Part shown: positions 21,692 through 33,632 of the stretch, in pieces | How positions within the stretch are numbered: the stretch's first letter is position 1 | How the letters are laid out: each line of letters starts with the position of its first letter | Assembly (NCBI GenBank): GCA_034359265.1 | Contig: CP136894.1 | Span: forward strand, 29,232,501-29,296,500 | DNA from: Canna indica | Lineage: Eukaryota; Streptophyta; Magnoliopsida; Zingiberales; Cannaceae | Direction: 5' to 3' | Length of the DNA stretch: 64,000 bases | The notes under the pieces: model-generated | What the model saw: only the letters and a program-made list of their open reading frames with translations | Databases searched by the model: none | Told to the model about the DNA's origin: nothing | Translations under genes and position numbers: made by a program

Positions 21692-23200
21692 TGTTGACGA
21701 AATAACGACACTAGAGGGGGGGGTGAATAGTGTGTTTACTAATTTGATTAGCCTAAATTGAAGTTTTAATCGTTTACTTGATTAGTTAGGCAATTTGCAA
21801 TTCGATGATTTTATATGCGGAAGAAATAAATGATTTAGCAATTAAAGCAAATAAGAAATCAATGCAAACACAAGATTTATAGTGGTTCGGCCCCATTGCC
21901 TACTCCACTACCTAAGCACCCCGCTTAGGATTTCCAAACTAATTTTACTAGATTAATTTACGTTTCCCTTACACATAGGACTTTTCATCGAAGAGACACT
22001 CTCGACCTATGGTATTTCCACACCCGAAAGTCACCGCCTTCTTATCGAGAGTCCTCTTCCACCTCAACCCTAAGGGACAACTAAACTAATCATAGTAATA
22101 ACTACGTTTTACAAAAGTGACTTTACACCTAACACCAGATAACCACTTGTACACAACAAGATCTAACAGCCTAGGTCTTCACACAAACCCAAATCAAAAA
22201 ATAGTTTCAAATAACAGTTAAAATTACAAGGTAAAAGAGCTTTAAGTAAAACAAAATTATCTACTATTTTCCAAGCCTTAAAACCTTCAACTCGGCCAAG
22301 TCGTTGAGCTTGAATTAAATCCCGAGTTGAGGAAGCACCCGACGCTTGAAGAAGAACTCGATGAAGAACAGGGCGCGCTTCAATCAATCTTTTAGAAGGC
22401 TCAAATCTTCCTTTTAATGGCTCAAAAAATCTCTGTTGATCAAGGAAGTAGCTATATTTATACCCTGCTGAAGAAACGACTGTTCAACAGATAGAAAACT
22501 ATCTGTTATAGGCCGCCGATCGAATAGTCGGTCGATCGACAGGTCGATCGGTCTTTTGACCGCTTCTCTTTTGTCTGTGGTCGGTCGACCGATAGGTCGA
22601 CTGCCCAGACGCGACTATTCATCCCCAATCTTCAGTTGACCCGTCGGTCGATCGACGAGATCTCGCATCTTCAGCTTTCAGCAGGTCGGTCGACCGACCG
22701 ATCGACCACCAAGCCTATTGCCCAAAACCAACCACTGCCGGTCGATCGACTGGTCGACCGAAGTGCCCATTGCTATTTTTCAGTAGTGTTCGATCGACCG
22801 AAATGGCTGGGCCTTTCTTTCTTACCCTATTCGGTCGACCGCCTGGTCGACCGAACATAGGCTGAAATTGTTTTTTCAGCCTATTTCTTCCGTGCTTGGT
22901 ATCGGAGTTCCGCCTTTCAACGAGCATCATCTTGGAGAGCTTTTGACTTGATCTTTGGACTCATCCAAGCGACTTTGGTGCACTCATCGTTCTTCGATAA
23001 ACTTTCACGACGAATCCGAGCGCGACGATTAATGTCCTTCCGATTTTTTATTTCTTTCGATATTTTCAAGCTAGGACATCGAACGCTAATTGATATGGAA
23101 CCTGAAAGATATTCTCAATGAAATTATTAGTCTCATGTTTGTTATCATCAAAACCATCAAATCCGAGATTAATGCTAAGGTTGAAAACCTAAAGCCAACA
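21692..23200 (-). mobile_element. Solo SIRE-like copia LTR (1509 bp) with CAATA duplication (innermost layer)
   Basis: On the plus strand it starts TGTTGACGAAATAACG, continues with an ACTAGAGGGGG...GAATAGTGTG segment and ends CCTAAAGCCAACA. The flanking CAATA at 21687-21691 and 23201-23205 is perfect. There is no internal coding region, so this is a recombined solo LTR. It contains the TATA region near 22450 and a GGTCGATCGACC-type array at 22505-22862. Confidence 0.85.
22505..22862. repeat. Array of palindromic GGTCGATCGACC-type motifs
   Basis: A dozen or more overlapping GGTCGATCG / CGGTCGACCG variants, often in inverted pairs separated by 1-10 bases, lie in the U3 part of the solo LTR. 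The density of CpG is far above the surrounding sequence. Confidence 0.9.
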
Positions 23201-23865
23201 CAATAAACACATCACACCACCACACACGCAGGTACATAAGCATAAATAAGATGTACCATCAACAGGTAATAACGGGTATGTCAAGTGCATACCTTATCCT
23301 CCACCTCCTCCTGCCATACATCACAACCATATGCAGATATATATAGAAATAATGCTCATAAATCATGAATACTTAGCACAGATAAACAATCATGAAATAG
23401 AATTATAGCACATCTAATCACTGTAAGAAAGGAACCACGTGTATCATGAAAGTAGTGCAAAAAGAAACTCCAACTATAAATTAATGGACTGGAAGAACAG
23501 GATAAAATAACTCGTCATAGGAATCACTGGTCTAGGATAAGATTCACCTCATTAACTACTATATCCATGAATCATCTCAGGTTGAACCATAAAAATATAT
23601 AAAATATGATTTTTCAGCTTGGCACACAAAATGAGGTGTCGACCGCTTACTTCCTTCAAAATTTGGAGGTCTAATAGAGAAACAAACCTCACTAATGAAT
23701 ACAGAACGTCGATTAGGTGAAATTTTATATATAACATGAATATTTTTGCTAACCTTAAGGTCTCCAAATAATTATTTAGAATAATAGAAAAATTATCTTA
23801 AATTTACTTAATAAATCATGATTACGAACGAATATAATGGTGTTACAATCAATAAATCAGTTCTG

Positions 23866-24290
23866 AAATCTCAACCCTTCATCTAAACAGGATCAAATCA
23901 CAGCCTTCTATCTAATATGATGCAATCATAGCCATCTATTTAATATGATGCAATCTCAGCCTTACATCTAACCAGATGCAATCTCAACCTTACATCTAAC
24001 CAGATGCAATCACAACCCTCCATCTACATGATGCAATCACAACCTTGCATCTAACTAGATGCAATCACAGCCTTACCTCAAATATGATACAATCATAGCT
24101 CTCTATTTAACATGATGCAATAACAACCCTTTATTTGACATGACGCAATATCAGCCTTACATCTAACCAGATGCAATCACAGTCCTTCATCTACATAAGA
24201 TCAAATCCCTGCCATTCATCTCAATTAATTCAATCCAACCCTTCATCTCACCCAAATCAATCTCAGCCCTCCATTTCATCTCCCCACATA
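23866..24290. repeat. Minisatellite of about 30-bp units
   Basis: About twelve degenerate copies of GATGCAATCACAGCCTTACATCTAACCA-like units, with variation in almost every copy, lie inside the non-coding element. Confidence 0.88.
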
Positions 24291-25069
24291 GGTTTCATCT
24301 ACTTATCTTCCTCCTCCCCTCCACACCATCCCGCCGCGCCGCCTCCCGGTGTAGCCAGCGCCGACCGACAGGCTGCACAGAAAGGGGAAAAAGAACAAAA
24401 AAGAAAAAAACAATATTTTATTCAAAAAGAGGGTAAACAACATGGTTAAATATATTAAGAAAAGACTGCATCGACTTCCGATCCGATACGAGAAAATGCA
24501 TCAAAAATTGACGAAAAACCTCGAGACATGAGAACAGTGACATGAATCAAGAATTGGAGAAAAGAAAGTCTAAATTCACTCACTGGACGGAGAGAAAATG
24601 TAAGGAAAAGACGCGCAGGATCTTCCCCCAATCGACATCGATGAACTCACAAAAATTCGGCTCCGACGGCTCTCCTCCTCGGTGGTGCACTCTCTCTCCT
24701 CTTTACTTTGCCTCAGGTGGCGTACGGCTAAAACCCCTAGCCGCACACCCTAGGGTCTGATTTATAGACACTGGTTGGGTCCAATTGAGCAAAATATCCC
24801 TACCTAAGCTATCCGACTTACATGGCTCATAACTCACCCGTTCTAACTCCGATTCGAGATCCGATTGAACCGCTAAATTCGCCTCGAGACCCTCTATCAT
24901 CCTAGCATGCTATATCACAGAGATAAGGCAAATAAAATTTCTCTTAATTTTTCTACATTAAATGTCTACTTGGGTCTAATCCCGAAGCTTCTTGCCAATC
25001 CGTGCCAACTAGGGCCCACGATCCCTCGCTCAAGAATAAAATATTATTATTAAGATTTTGGGTATTGCA

Positions 25070-25650
25070 TTAGCAAATATCAAAGAATGGCTCAATGGAA
25101 TATTGGTAACCATAGGAAGGCAAGTTTGAGACCTTATATAGAGATCCCAATAGTAGGGGCTCAAAAAGAGTCATTCAATAGATCTAAAAAGATCTGTTGC
25201 GGCTTTCAGTCAACCATGAGGTGACTCTCAATCGACCGAGGGTCGGCCAAAAAGCTTATTGAAGATTTCAGCAAATTTTGGTCAATCTTGGGTTGATCCA
25301 GGTTGATCCAGGTCGATCTGCTACCGAGATTCGGCCGAAATTATAAATTTTAGCCTTTTCAGCATTTCAGGGTTTTTGGGTGTCAGTTTTGTATTTTGGT
25401 GGTTTCTTTTGCATTGTAAATAGGATATACATGAATTCTAAACACCCTAAACGTATACTCTAACTTTCTAACGAATTCCGAGCATCGATGAGCGTCCTTC
25501 CGATTTTTGTTGATTTTGTTGTTTTTTCCGATCGCGGACACCGCGTGCAAACTGATATGGAACATGAAAATATTTCTTGCTGAAATATTAGTTCCATGTT
25601 TGTTATCATCAAAACCGAGATTAAGACTAAGGTTGAAAACCTTAGGCCAA
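25070..25650 (-). mobile_element. SIRE-like LTR, U3-side half
   Basis: This continues the LTR broken at 20658. It contains GGTCGATC-like words and GAGCATCGATGAGCGTCC, and ends TTGTTATCATCAAAACC...ACCTTAGGCCAA, lacking the final CA. Both halves together are about 1.1 kb, the usual size of this LTR family here. Confidence 0.68.
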
Positions 25651-25887
25651 TAAAAGCCTACTTTGGGGGTGAAGCCTTAACGGTCGGTCAAGGAATTGGG
25701 CAGATGTGCAAAAGCAACTGCAGATTGGGGATTGCTGAAGAGATCTTCAATACACTCTTCTGCAGCTCAAACAATAATTGGTTACTCAACATCAGCGTTG
25801 CATCAGTTGAGGAACAAAACCAACCATGTGTATGCGATTGTGCGTGAAACCATAATTTTTTTATCTATAGGTCGTGGCTTCAATATT
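25651..25887 (+). other. Unassigned segment, possible exon-like fragment
   Basis: A frame at 25696-25850 reads KATADWGLLKRSSIHS and then HQLRNKTNHVYAIV, which looks like ordinary protein sequence rather than a retroelement. I cannot name a family and no splice sites are clear. Confidence 0.25.
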
Positions 25888-26190
25888 TGATGTAGCATAA
25901 TGTATAAAAGGAGTAAAAGAAGTTACTCACACTAGAGACTTGATTTGAGTAAAGTAGTAAAGTAGGTTTACTCTTACGTTCGAAAATTATGAAGATATAG
26001 AGGTGTGGGCAACACTATAAAAGGGTCTTTCACTTTCCCATTTGGAATCAAGTAAGAAGTTTTCATCTTACCATAAGCATAAATTGTTTTCTCTAGTTGG
26101 TATAAATATTCTAGCACTCTTCTACAATATATATTCTAGTAGAAGTTAATTCCCTTATGGATTCAAGGGCACTTTTCTAGGGCCACAAAA
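25888..26190 (+). mobile_element. 5' LTR of a deleted Ty3/gypsy element
   Basis: It starts TGATGTAGCATAATGTA and continues ACACTATAAAAGGGTCTT (a TATA region) through CTCTAGTTGGTATAAATATTC. The second LTR starts identically at 27550. The right boundary is approximate because the two copies diverge after about 26170. Confidence 0.75.
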
Positions 26191-27549
26191 TCAAACCAAC
26201 AAGCTTGTTCGAGTCGAAACCTCAAATATAGAAAAGGAAAGGGCGAAAACAGACAAACAATCACAGAAGGTACATAATCCATACGAGAAACCATCGACTG
26301 TTAAATGCTACAGATGCAATGAACTAGGCCATCGCTCCAATGAATGTCCTAAGAGAAGAGTAGCAACCGTAGAGCATGAGCCAAAATATGAAGAGACTGG
26401 TCCAACAGAAGAATGATACTATGAACCAGATAGAGCAGAAGAAGAGTATGATTATAGTAAAGGAGGACATATGCAGCTGTTGCTATCTTCCAAGCAAGAA
26501 GACACCTCTTAGTGGCATAAGCTCTTCAAGACGAGGTGCACAATTTCAAAAATCTTTGATGTTATAATTGATAGTGGTAGCCAATAAAATATTATTTGTC
26601 GAAAAATAATAGAAAACTTGCAGTTGCCTATTGAGAAACATCCAAATCCATACTCTATCACATCGATAACAATAGTCAAAGAGGCCAAGGTGAATGAAAG
26701 ATGCAAGATATCTTTCTTTATTAGACCATATAAGGACGAGGTATACCACGATGTGATGGATATGGATGCATGTCACCTGCTACTCAGGAGACCATGGGAA
26801 TTTAATGCAGATGCCACACGATTCGGGAGAGACAATGTGTACAAGCTCTCAAAGGACAGAGTCAAGTATACCTCTTTCCACGGAAAGAGAAGACCAGGCC
26901 CCAAAATTCTAAAGTGGAGGGGGGGGGGGGGGGGAGGGGACTTTCTTTACTATCACATACTCGAGCCATGAGGATGAAGAAAATGATCAAGGAATCTAGA
27001 GAAGTATATGCTATGATCGTTAGAAACATTCTAACACACTCAAAGAAGGTTGAACAAGAGACGACACCCACCATCATCCAACCATTGCTAGTAGAATTTG
27101 AAGAAATTTTGATAGATAACCTACTAGATGGGTTACCCTTGATGCGTGACATTCAACATCAGATTGATTTAATACTAGGAGGAAGTATTCCAAACCTCCC
27201 ACTTTATCGCCTAAAGAAAATGAAGGAGAAAGTGAAGGAGCTACTATGAAAGAAAATGAAATTGAAATTTTGCAAGAGAAAGTGAAGGAGCTACTATGAA
27301 AGTGATACATATGAGAAAGCATGAGTCCATGTGCGGTACCAGCATTAATCACGCCAAAGAAGTATGTCCTATACCGCTTCACCAAGAAGATTAACAAAAA
27401 TACGTACGTGGTTGAGCTTCTAGATTCCATGAAAATATCCCGTACATTCAATGTACATGACATATATCCATATCATCCTTGAGACCATCCTCTGTACCCT
27501 AAAGATTCGAACTAACTCGTGGATGAGTTATTTTGTAAGTGGAGGGGAA
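26191..27549 (+). pseudogene. Internally deleted gypsy gag-pol
   Basis: Only scraps of a gypsy polyprotein remain. They are a CCHC knuckle (CYRCNELGHRSNEC, near 26305-26345), a retropepsin with IIDSGS (about 26558-26584) followed by a stop, an N-terminal RT linker (LDGLPLMRDIQHQIDLI, about 27125-27175), and the integrase C-terminal end (NTYVVELLDS...FNVHDIYPY, about 27385-27480). RT palm, RNase H and the integrase core are deleted. The frame also changes at the G16 run (26919-26934). A purine-rich GTGGAGGGGAA precedes the LTR at 27550. It cannot transpose. Confidence 0.75.
26919..26934. repeat. G16 homopolymer in gypsy pol
   Basis: Sixteen consecutive G lie between the protease and RT parts; the open frame changes across it. 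Confidence 0.93.
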
Positions 27550-27756
27550 TGATGTAGCATAATGTAGGAAAGGAGTAGAAGAAGTTGCTCACAATGGAGA
27601 CTTAGATTTGAGTAAAGTAGGTTTAGTTCCACATTGAAAAATTATCAAGATAGAGAGGTAGGTAGGCAACACTATATACAAAAGGGTCTTGTACTTTCCC
27701 ATATAAAATCAAGTAAGAAGCTTTCCTCTTACCGTAAGCATAAATTGGTTTCTCTA
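27550..27756 (+). mobile_element. 3' LTR of the gypsy element, left half
   Basis: It matches the 5' LTR from TGATGTAGCATAATGTA to TTTCTCTA, where a copia element is inserted. The LTR resumes at 33554. Confidence 0.8.
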
Positions 27757-28696
27757 TGTGAGGGTTAATTCAATTTAAACCCGACCCAATTCGAAATGGG
27801 CCAGATTTCACAAAGTTGGATTAAGAAAAAAAAAAAAAACCATTTGCTACTACTACTCATTGGGCTCGGCTCGACCCAGGCGAGCCTAACATTTGGGTCG
27901 AGCCCAGCCTGTGCCAGCAGGCGCTCGCGTGTAGTGCATGCGCCAACGCTAGCACTGGCGCTCGCGTGCAGCGTTCGCGCTTGGCGCAGGCAAAGCCTTC
28001 AAACCCATGCACGCTAGGCCTCTAATGTTGACTATGTGCGCACACATTCAAAATTGAATTTCACCGCCTTAAATTGCTTCAATTTCGGTCAAGATTTGGA
28101 GTTTATCTCAGTCAATCACCTTCGCACGCCGTTGGATCATATCTAACGCCATTGCTCATTCTTTTCCTAATTATTCTGTCAAGATTCACGATATTTTTGA
28201 GGCAAACGATTGTTCCCTGTCGAGTATAAAAAGAGGCCTATTACAAAGTTCCAAATTATTCCAAAAAGCCCTATTTCCAAGCGGTGTTCCTTTTCGACAG
28301 CACTCTTCTCCTTCACACTGTCTCATGTAGAAGCGAGAAGATCAAAGTGCAGGGCCCGACATCCACAGCTCTCTTTCCCAGTTTCAAGCAGAAGTAGGAA
28401 ATCAGATTTCAGGGTGCAGAAAAATACTCGATTTCAGGCAGTATTTTTCTTTTATTGTTTAGTCATTAGTTTTTTATTTTGATTCACTTGTACTGGTCGG
28501 ATTCCCTCTCTCATTAATAAAGATCAGTGCCCTCTTCTCCCCGTGGATGTAGGACCAGTACCCTGTCAGGTCGCACCATGTAAATTCTTGGTGTTTTTTG
28601 TTTTTTTGGATTTATTCATTTTGTCTATTTTGTCTATTTTGTCTTTGGCGTTTGGATTTTTGGATCCTTGCAAGAAGATCCATTTTCTTCCTAATA
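27757..28696 (+). repeat. 5' LTR of the Tork-like element
   Basis: It starts TGTGAGGGTTAATTC and ends TTCTTCCTAATA, with a TATAAAAA box at 28225-28232 and GC-rich GGCGCTCGCG segments in U3. It is several percent diverged from the 3' LTR by eye, including indels (940 against 902 bp). Confidence 0.82.
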
Positions 28697-28700
28697 TTTG

Positions 28701-28711
28701 TGGTATCAGAG
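28701..28711 (+). other. Primer-binding site of the Tork-like element
   Basis: TGGTATCAGAG, the initiator tRNA-Met site, four bases after the 5' LTR. Confidence 0.85.
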
Positions 28712-28787
28712 TCAACAATCCATAATGTTAGGAGCAAAGTAAGAAATCCAGAAGGTAGACCATAACGTCAACTATTCGTTATGAGCC

Positions 28788-29520
28788 TTGAAGATAAAAG
28801 CCATACTACTAAAGGAGAACCTACGTGACGTCATTATTGGACTCGACATGATAGAAGACACTGAAAGGGAAAAGAACCGAGCCGACGAAAGTGCTAAAGC
28901 AACTCTGTACATGAGCATCTACGACGAGGTATTACGGGAAGTTGCATTAGAAAAGACAGCTGCAGATGTATGAAAAAGGCTTGCTACATTCTACTATGAT
29001 AAAACTCTCACAAGTTAGATGACACTTAGACCAAAATTATATTTTTTACGCATGACTGATGGCACTTCTGTTAAAAATCATATTAGCACTTTCTGTTCTA
29101 TTCTTACCGATCTTGAGGATATGGGAGTTACTTTTGAGGAAGAAGATAATGCATTTATGCTTTTAATTACTCTCCTTGCTTCTTTTAAGAATTTTCGTGA
29201 AAGATTATTGTATGACAAGAAAACAATTACTTTGGATGAGGTGACAACAATGCTAATGTCCAAGGAGGTCGTCGACTCTCAACTTATCCCAGGATCCTCT
29301 AGAAGTCGTGGAGAAGCACTAAACACTAGAGGACGAAGCAAGTCATGGGACAAAAACCGGGGTAAGTTCAGATCTAAATCCAGGTCCAAAAATGTATAGT
29401 GCTATTATTGCAAAAAGATGGGACACATCAAATCAAAATGCCCTAAGCTGAAACAGAGACAATCGGGGGAACAAAATCAGAACGAGGATGCATCCTATGC
29501 TGACGAGGATGAAAAAATAG
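28788..29520 (+). pseudogene. Copia gag remnant (Tork-like element)
   Basis: Gag of the UBN2 type is broken by stops. One piece at 29019-29399 carries LKN-type capsid sequence (RMTDGTSVKNHISTFCS, MLMSKEVVDSQ) and ends in an Arg/Ser/Lys-rich stretch. A stop precedes the CCHC knuckle CYYCKKMGHIKSKC at 29402-29443. An acidic linker to pol follows. Confidence 0.75.
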
Positions 29521-29539
29521 AGGTACTTACTCTTTTCAT

Positions 29540-32500
29540 ATGACGCCGCACTGAGACCGGTTTACCACATATGAACATGCTAATGGAAAATAAGTGCTAA
29601 TGAGAAACGACTCGTTATGTCAAGTAGCAGGAATCGGCTCAATAAATATATATTAAAATGCACGATGACATTACAAGGATCCTAACTCAGGTATGACATG
29701 TTCTAGGTCTTAAAAGAAATTTAATTTAATTATCTTCCCTAGATGCACTTAGATACAAGTATTCAGACAAAGATGGAGTTTCCAGAATCACAAAGGGATC
29801 CTTAACTGTAATGAAAGCTTTAAAGGTAAACCAACTTTACATCCTGCAAGGCACAACGGTAACAAGTGATGCGGCTATGGTAACCTCTGAACACTCTGAT
29901 GATGGTCTTGCTAAACATCGATTTATGTGAACATTGCATTTATGACAAACAGAAAAGGGTTTCATTTTCCACATGACAATACTTTGCTAAAGAAAAATTG
30001 GACTACATCCACTATGACCTCTGGGCCTTCACCGGTTGAATCTCAAGGAGGAGCTCGATACATGCTCACATTTATTGATGATTACTCCAAGAAGGTATGA
30101 GAATATTTTATTAAAAGTAAATCTGATGTCTTCTCTAAATTTGAGTCTTGGAAGGCAATGATCAAGAAGCAAACCGGAAAATATGTTCGGACCCTACGAA
30201 CCGACGATGGCCTAGAATTTTACATTGGAGAATTTAAAGACTTTTGCTCCATGGAAGGGATCATACGACATCACACAGTACCCCACACACCTCAGCAGAA
30301 CAGAGTAGTAGAAAGGATGAACCGCACCATCATTGAAAGGGTGCGATGAATGCTTTCTAATGGTAATCTTTCTAAAAGTTTTTTGGGCAAAGGCTGCATC
30401 CACCACTTGCTACATGTTAAATCGGTCTCCGTCTTCATCAATTGAATTCAAGATGCTTGAGGAAAAATAGATCAAGTCGCCAGCTTCTTATGATCACCTT
30501 AAAATTTTTGGGAGCATTGTCTATGTTATGGTGAATGAAGAAAAATTAGAACCTAGATCAAAGAAATATATTTTCTTAGGATACCCTAGCGGAGTGAAAG
30601 ACTATAAAGTGTGATGTCTAAATAATTATAAAGCAAAAATCCATAGAGATGTAATATTTGATGAACATGTACTCTTGAAAATAAAAAAGGAGGACCAAAA
30701 AGAGGAGGACTTTGAGAAACCTACATCTCTAGTGCCGCAAGATGAAATACCACCTCAGCTTGTCACCCAAGAATTCAGGTTCGCTACACCCGTGCCTCGA
30801 CCACCTTCCATAAAAGCCAATGATACTATTTCATCAGAATAGACCACTAAAGAACATGTTCAAGTCCAAGAGGAGCCACACCGAGTCGAGGAGGAGCAAT
30901 ATCAAGTTGAGGAGGAACATCCTTATTCCATCACCCTCAACCGACCTAGGCGAACATCACGTCCTAATCCTAAGTATGCAAATGTTACTACTTATGCTCT
31001 AGCAGTGGCTGAAGAAATATCGTGCACTGAAGAACCAACCTCCTATAAAAGAAGCCCTAAATTGGGTAGATTCAAGAAAGTGACATGAATCTATGGCAGA
31101 AGAATTCAAGTCCTAACAGAAAAATAATACTTGGGAACTTGTGAAACCTCCACCACACAAGAAACTTGTTGGGTGCAAGTGGACCTATAAACTCAAAGAA
31201 TATGGTATCTATAAAGCTCGGCTTGTGGCAAAGGGATACAGTCAAAAAGAAGGTATTAACTATAAAGATATTTTTTCTCCTATGGTTAAGCATACTTCTA
31301 TTCGTGTTCTTCTAGCATTAGTAGCCATGCAAGACCTGAAGTTAGAACAGCTTGATGTAAAGACAACTTTCCTACACGGTGACTTAGAAGAACAGATCTA
31401 CATGACACAACCAGAAGGATTTGAAGAGAAAAACAAAGTTGATCATGTCTGCCTCCTAAAGAAGTCACTCTATGACCTCAAACAATCTCCCAAACAATGG
31501 TATAAGAGGTTTGATCAGTTTATGCTCAGTATTGATTTTAGTAGATCATCTTTTGACAGTTGTGTTTACTTAAGGAAATTAATTATTTCTATGATTTATC
31601 TGCTGCTTTATGTTGATGATATGCTTATTGCGGCAAAAGATATTACTGAAATAGACAAACTTAAGCAACACCTTAAGGGAGAATTTGACATGAAGGACCT
31701 TGGGGCTGTAAGAAAAATCCTTAGTATGAAGATAAAACACGATCACAAAGCAAGAAAGCTATACTTAACATAGGAGAGTTATGTAAAGCAGGTGATTGAA
31801 CGCTTTGGCATGCAAGACGCAAAATCAGTCACAACACCTCTTGCTGCTCACTTTAAATTGTCAAAATTATTATGTCCGAAAGATGAAAAAGAAAGAATTG
31901 GTGTGTCATAGGTACCTTATGCAAGTGCAGTTGATAGTCTCATGTACGCCATGATTTGTACCCGTCTAGACATAGCACATGTAGTTAGTGTTGTGAGCCG
32001 ATACATGACAAATTCGGAAAAAGCACATTCGGAGGCGGTTAAATGGATATTGTGTTACCTACAAGGTACTTATAAAAGTGGTCTTATTTTTTGTGGAACT
32101 AATGAATCTTTTGTAGGATATTCATACTCTGACTATGCCGGTGATCTTGATAAGAGGAGATCCATCACTGCCTACATCTACACAGTAGGCGGAACCGCAG
32201 TAAGTAGTTGGAAAGCTGGACTACAACTAACAGTTGCTCTTTCTACCACTGAAGCGGAATACATGGAAATTACAAAAGCTATTATAGAGGCGATTTGGCT
32301 AGGGAATCTCCAAAAAGAACTAACTTTCAAAATGATGGACATAGTTGTACACAACGACAGTCAGAGTTCAATATCTATCAAAAGACCAGATGTATCATGA
32401 AAGGACAAAGTACATTGATGTCAGATTTCATTTCATTAGAGACATTCTTTCAAAAAGGGGAATCAATCTTCAAAAAATTGGCACAACTCATAATCATGCA

Positions 32501-32580
32501 GATATACTAACAAAAATTCTACCAACAATCAAGTTTGATTACTGCATGAACTTGATTAGGCTGATTCAAGGCACACGTTA
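29540..32580 (+). pseudogene. Copia pol remnant (integrase, RT, RNase H; Tork-like element)
   Basis: Protease is largely unreadable. Integrase pieces include FIDDYSKK (about 30070), RTDDGLEF and PHTPQQNRVVERMNR (30158-30349). RT is open at 31141-31773, with WTYKLKEYGIYKARLVAKGYSQ and the catalytic YVDD at 31609-31620. RNase H follows at 31942-32400 (RLDIAHVVSVVSRYM, ALSTTEAEYM, HNDSQSS). Stops and frame changes separate these blocks. Confidence 0.82.
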
Positions 32581-32651
32581 GTCCTACAGGGCTCTTGGGA
32601 GAAGAGGAGAAAGGCTAAATCAGGCACAAATCTCATCAAAGGAAGAAACTA

Positions 32652-33553
32652 TGACGGTTGATTCAATTTAAACCCGACCCAATTCGAAATGGGCTAGATT
32701 TCACAAAGCTGGATCAAGAAAAAAAGAAGAAAAAAAACCATTTGCTGCTACTACTCAATGGGCTCGGCCTGACCCAAGCGGGCCTAACATCTGGGCCGAG
32801 CCTAGCCCGCGCCAGCACTGGCGCTCGCGTACAGCGCACGCGCTTGGCGCAGGCGACGCGTTCAAACCCCTGCACACTAGGCCGCCAATGTTGACTCTGT
32901 GCGCACGTAATTCGAAATTGAATTGCACTGCCTCAAATTGCTCCAATTTTGGTCAGCATCCAAAGTTTTTCTCGGTCAATCACCTCCGCACGCCGTTGGA
33001 TCAAATTAAACGCCACTGCTCGTTCTTTATCGAATTATTCTATCAAAATTCACGATATTTTTGAGGCAAACGACGGTTCCCGATCTAGTATAAAAAGAGG
33101 CATATTACAAAGTTCCAAATCATTCCAAAAAGCCCTATTTCCATGCGGTGTTCCTTTCTGGCGGCACTCTTTTCCTTTACACTATCTCAAGTAGATGAAA
33201 GAAGATCAAAGTGCAGGGCGCGACATCCACAGCTCTCTTTCGCAGTTTCAGGCAGAAGTAGGAAATCAGATTTCGAGGTGCGAAAAAATACCTGATTTCA
33301 GGCAGTAATTTTTCTTTTATTGTTTAGTCATCAATTTTTTATTCTGATTCACTTGTACTAGCCGGATTCCCTCTCTCATTAATAAAAATTAGTGTCATCT
33401 TCTCCCCAAAGATGTAGGACCGATACCCCGCCGGGCCGAACCACATAAATTTTTGGTGTTTTTTGTTTTTTTTTTTCATTTATTCGTTGTCTATTTTATC
33501 TTTGGCGTTTGGATTTTTGGATCCTTGCAGAAAAATTCGTTTTCTTTCTAACA
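32652..33553 (+). repeat. 3' LTR of the Tork-like element
   Basis: It starts TGACGGTTGATTC after a purine-rich AAAGGAAGAAAC and ends TTTCTTTCTAACA. A TATAAAAA box is at 33089-33096. The CTCTA duplication follows immediately. Confidence 0.82.
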
Positions 33554-33632
33554 CTCTAGTTGCTAGAAATATTTTAGCACTCTTCTAGTATATAGAATCC
33601 CGTAGAAGTTAATTTTCTTGTGGATTCCAAGG
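33554..33632 (+). mobile_element. 3' LTR of the gypsy element, right half
   Basis: It continues CTCTAGTTGCTAGAAATATTxTAGCACTCTTCTA as in the 5' LTR at about 26093-26170. Similarity is lost after the GGATTC segment. Confidence 0.72.

Larger units (their letters stand above)
20659..25069 (+). mobile_element. Non-coding TGTCACACCCC...GGGTATTGCA LTR-like element (middle layer)
   Basis: It starts TGTCACACCCCAAATCC and ends TTTTGGGTATTGCA. The flanks TTAGT (20654-20658) and TTAGC (25070-25074) agree at 4 of 5 bases, as for an old LTR-retrotransposon insertion. Without the nested solo LTR it is about 2.9 kb. It contains two internal satellites but no polymerase or other supported ORF. It is probably a long solo LTR or a large non-autonomous derivative of a gypsy-type element. 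The element at 59632 is of the same family. Confidence 0.65.
27757..33553 (+). mobile_element. Full-length decayed copia element (Tork/Tnt1-like) with CTCTA duplication
   Basis: The element has two LTRs (27757-28696 and 32652-33553), a tRNA-Met primer site, gag and pol remnants in order, and a purine-rich tract before the 3' LTR. The perfect TSD CTCTA flanks it (27752-27756 and 33554-33558), and it sits inside the 3' LTR of the gypsy element. The coding region is interrupted by many stops, so it is no longer autonomous. RT motif LLLYVDDMLIAA and the RNase H order suggest the Tork/Tnt1 lineage. Confidence 0.85.

Noticed and set aside
22505..22862. Regular GGTCGATCG repeats could be taken for a CRISPR-like array
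   Set aside because: Units overlap, vary in length and orientation, lack unique spacers, and sit inside an LTR of a plant retrotransposon.
24171..24449. Ser/Pro-rich 92-codon frame
   Set aside because: It lies on the 30-bp minisatellite and low-complexity sequence, with no domain and no relatives in the window.
27796..28482. Frames in the GC-rich part of the Tork-like LTR
   Set aside because: Both LTR copies contain them in different states and they lie wholly in U3/R/U5 sequence.
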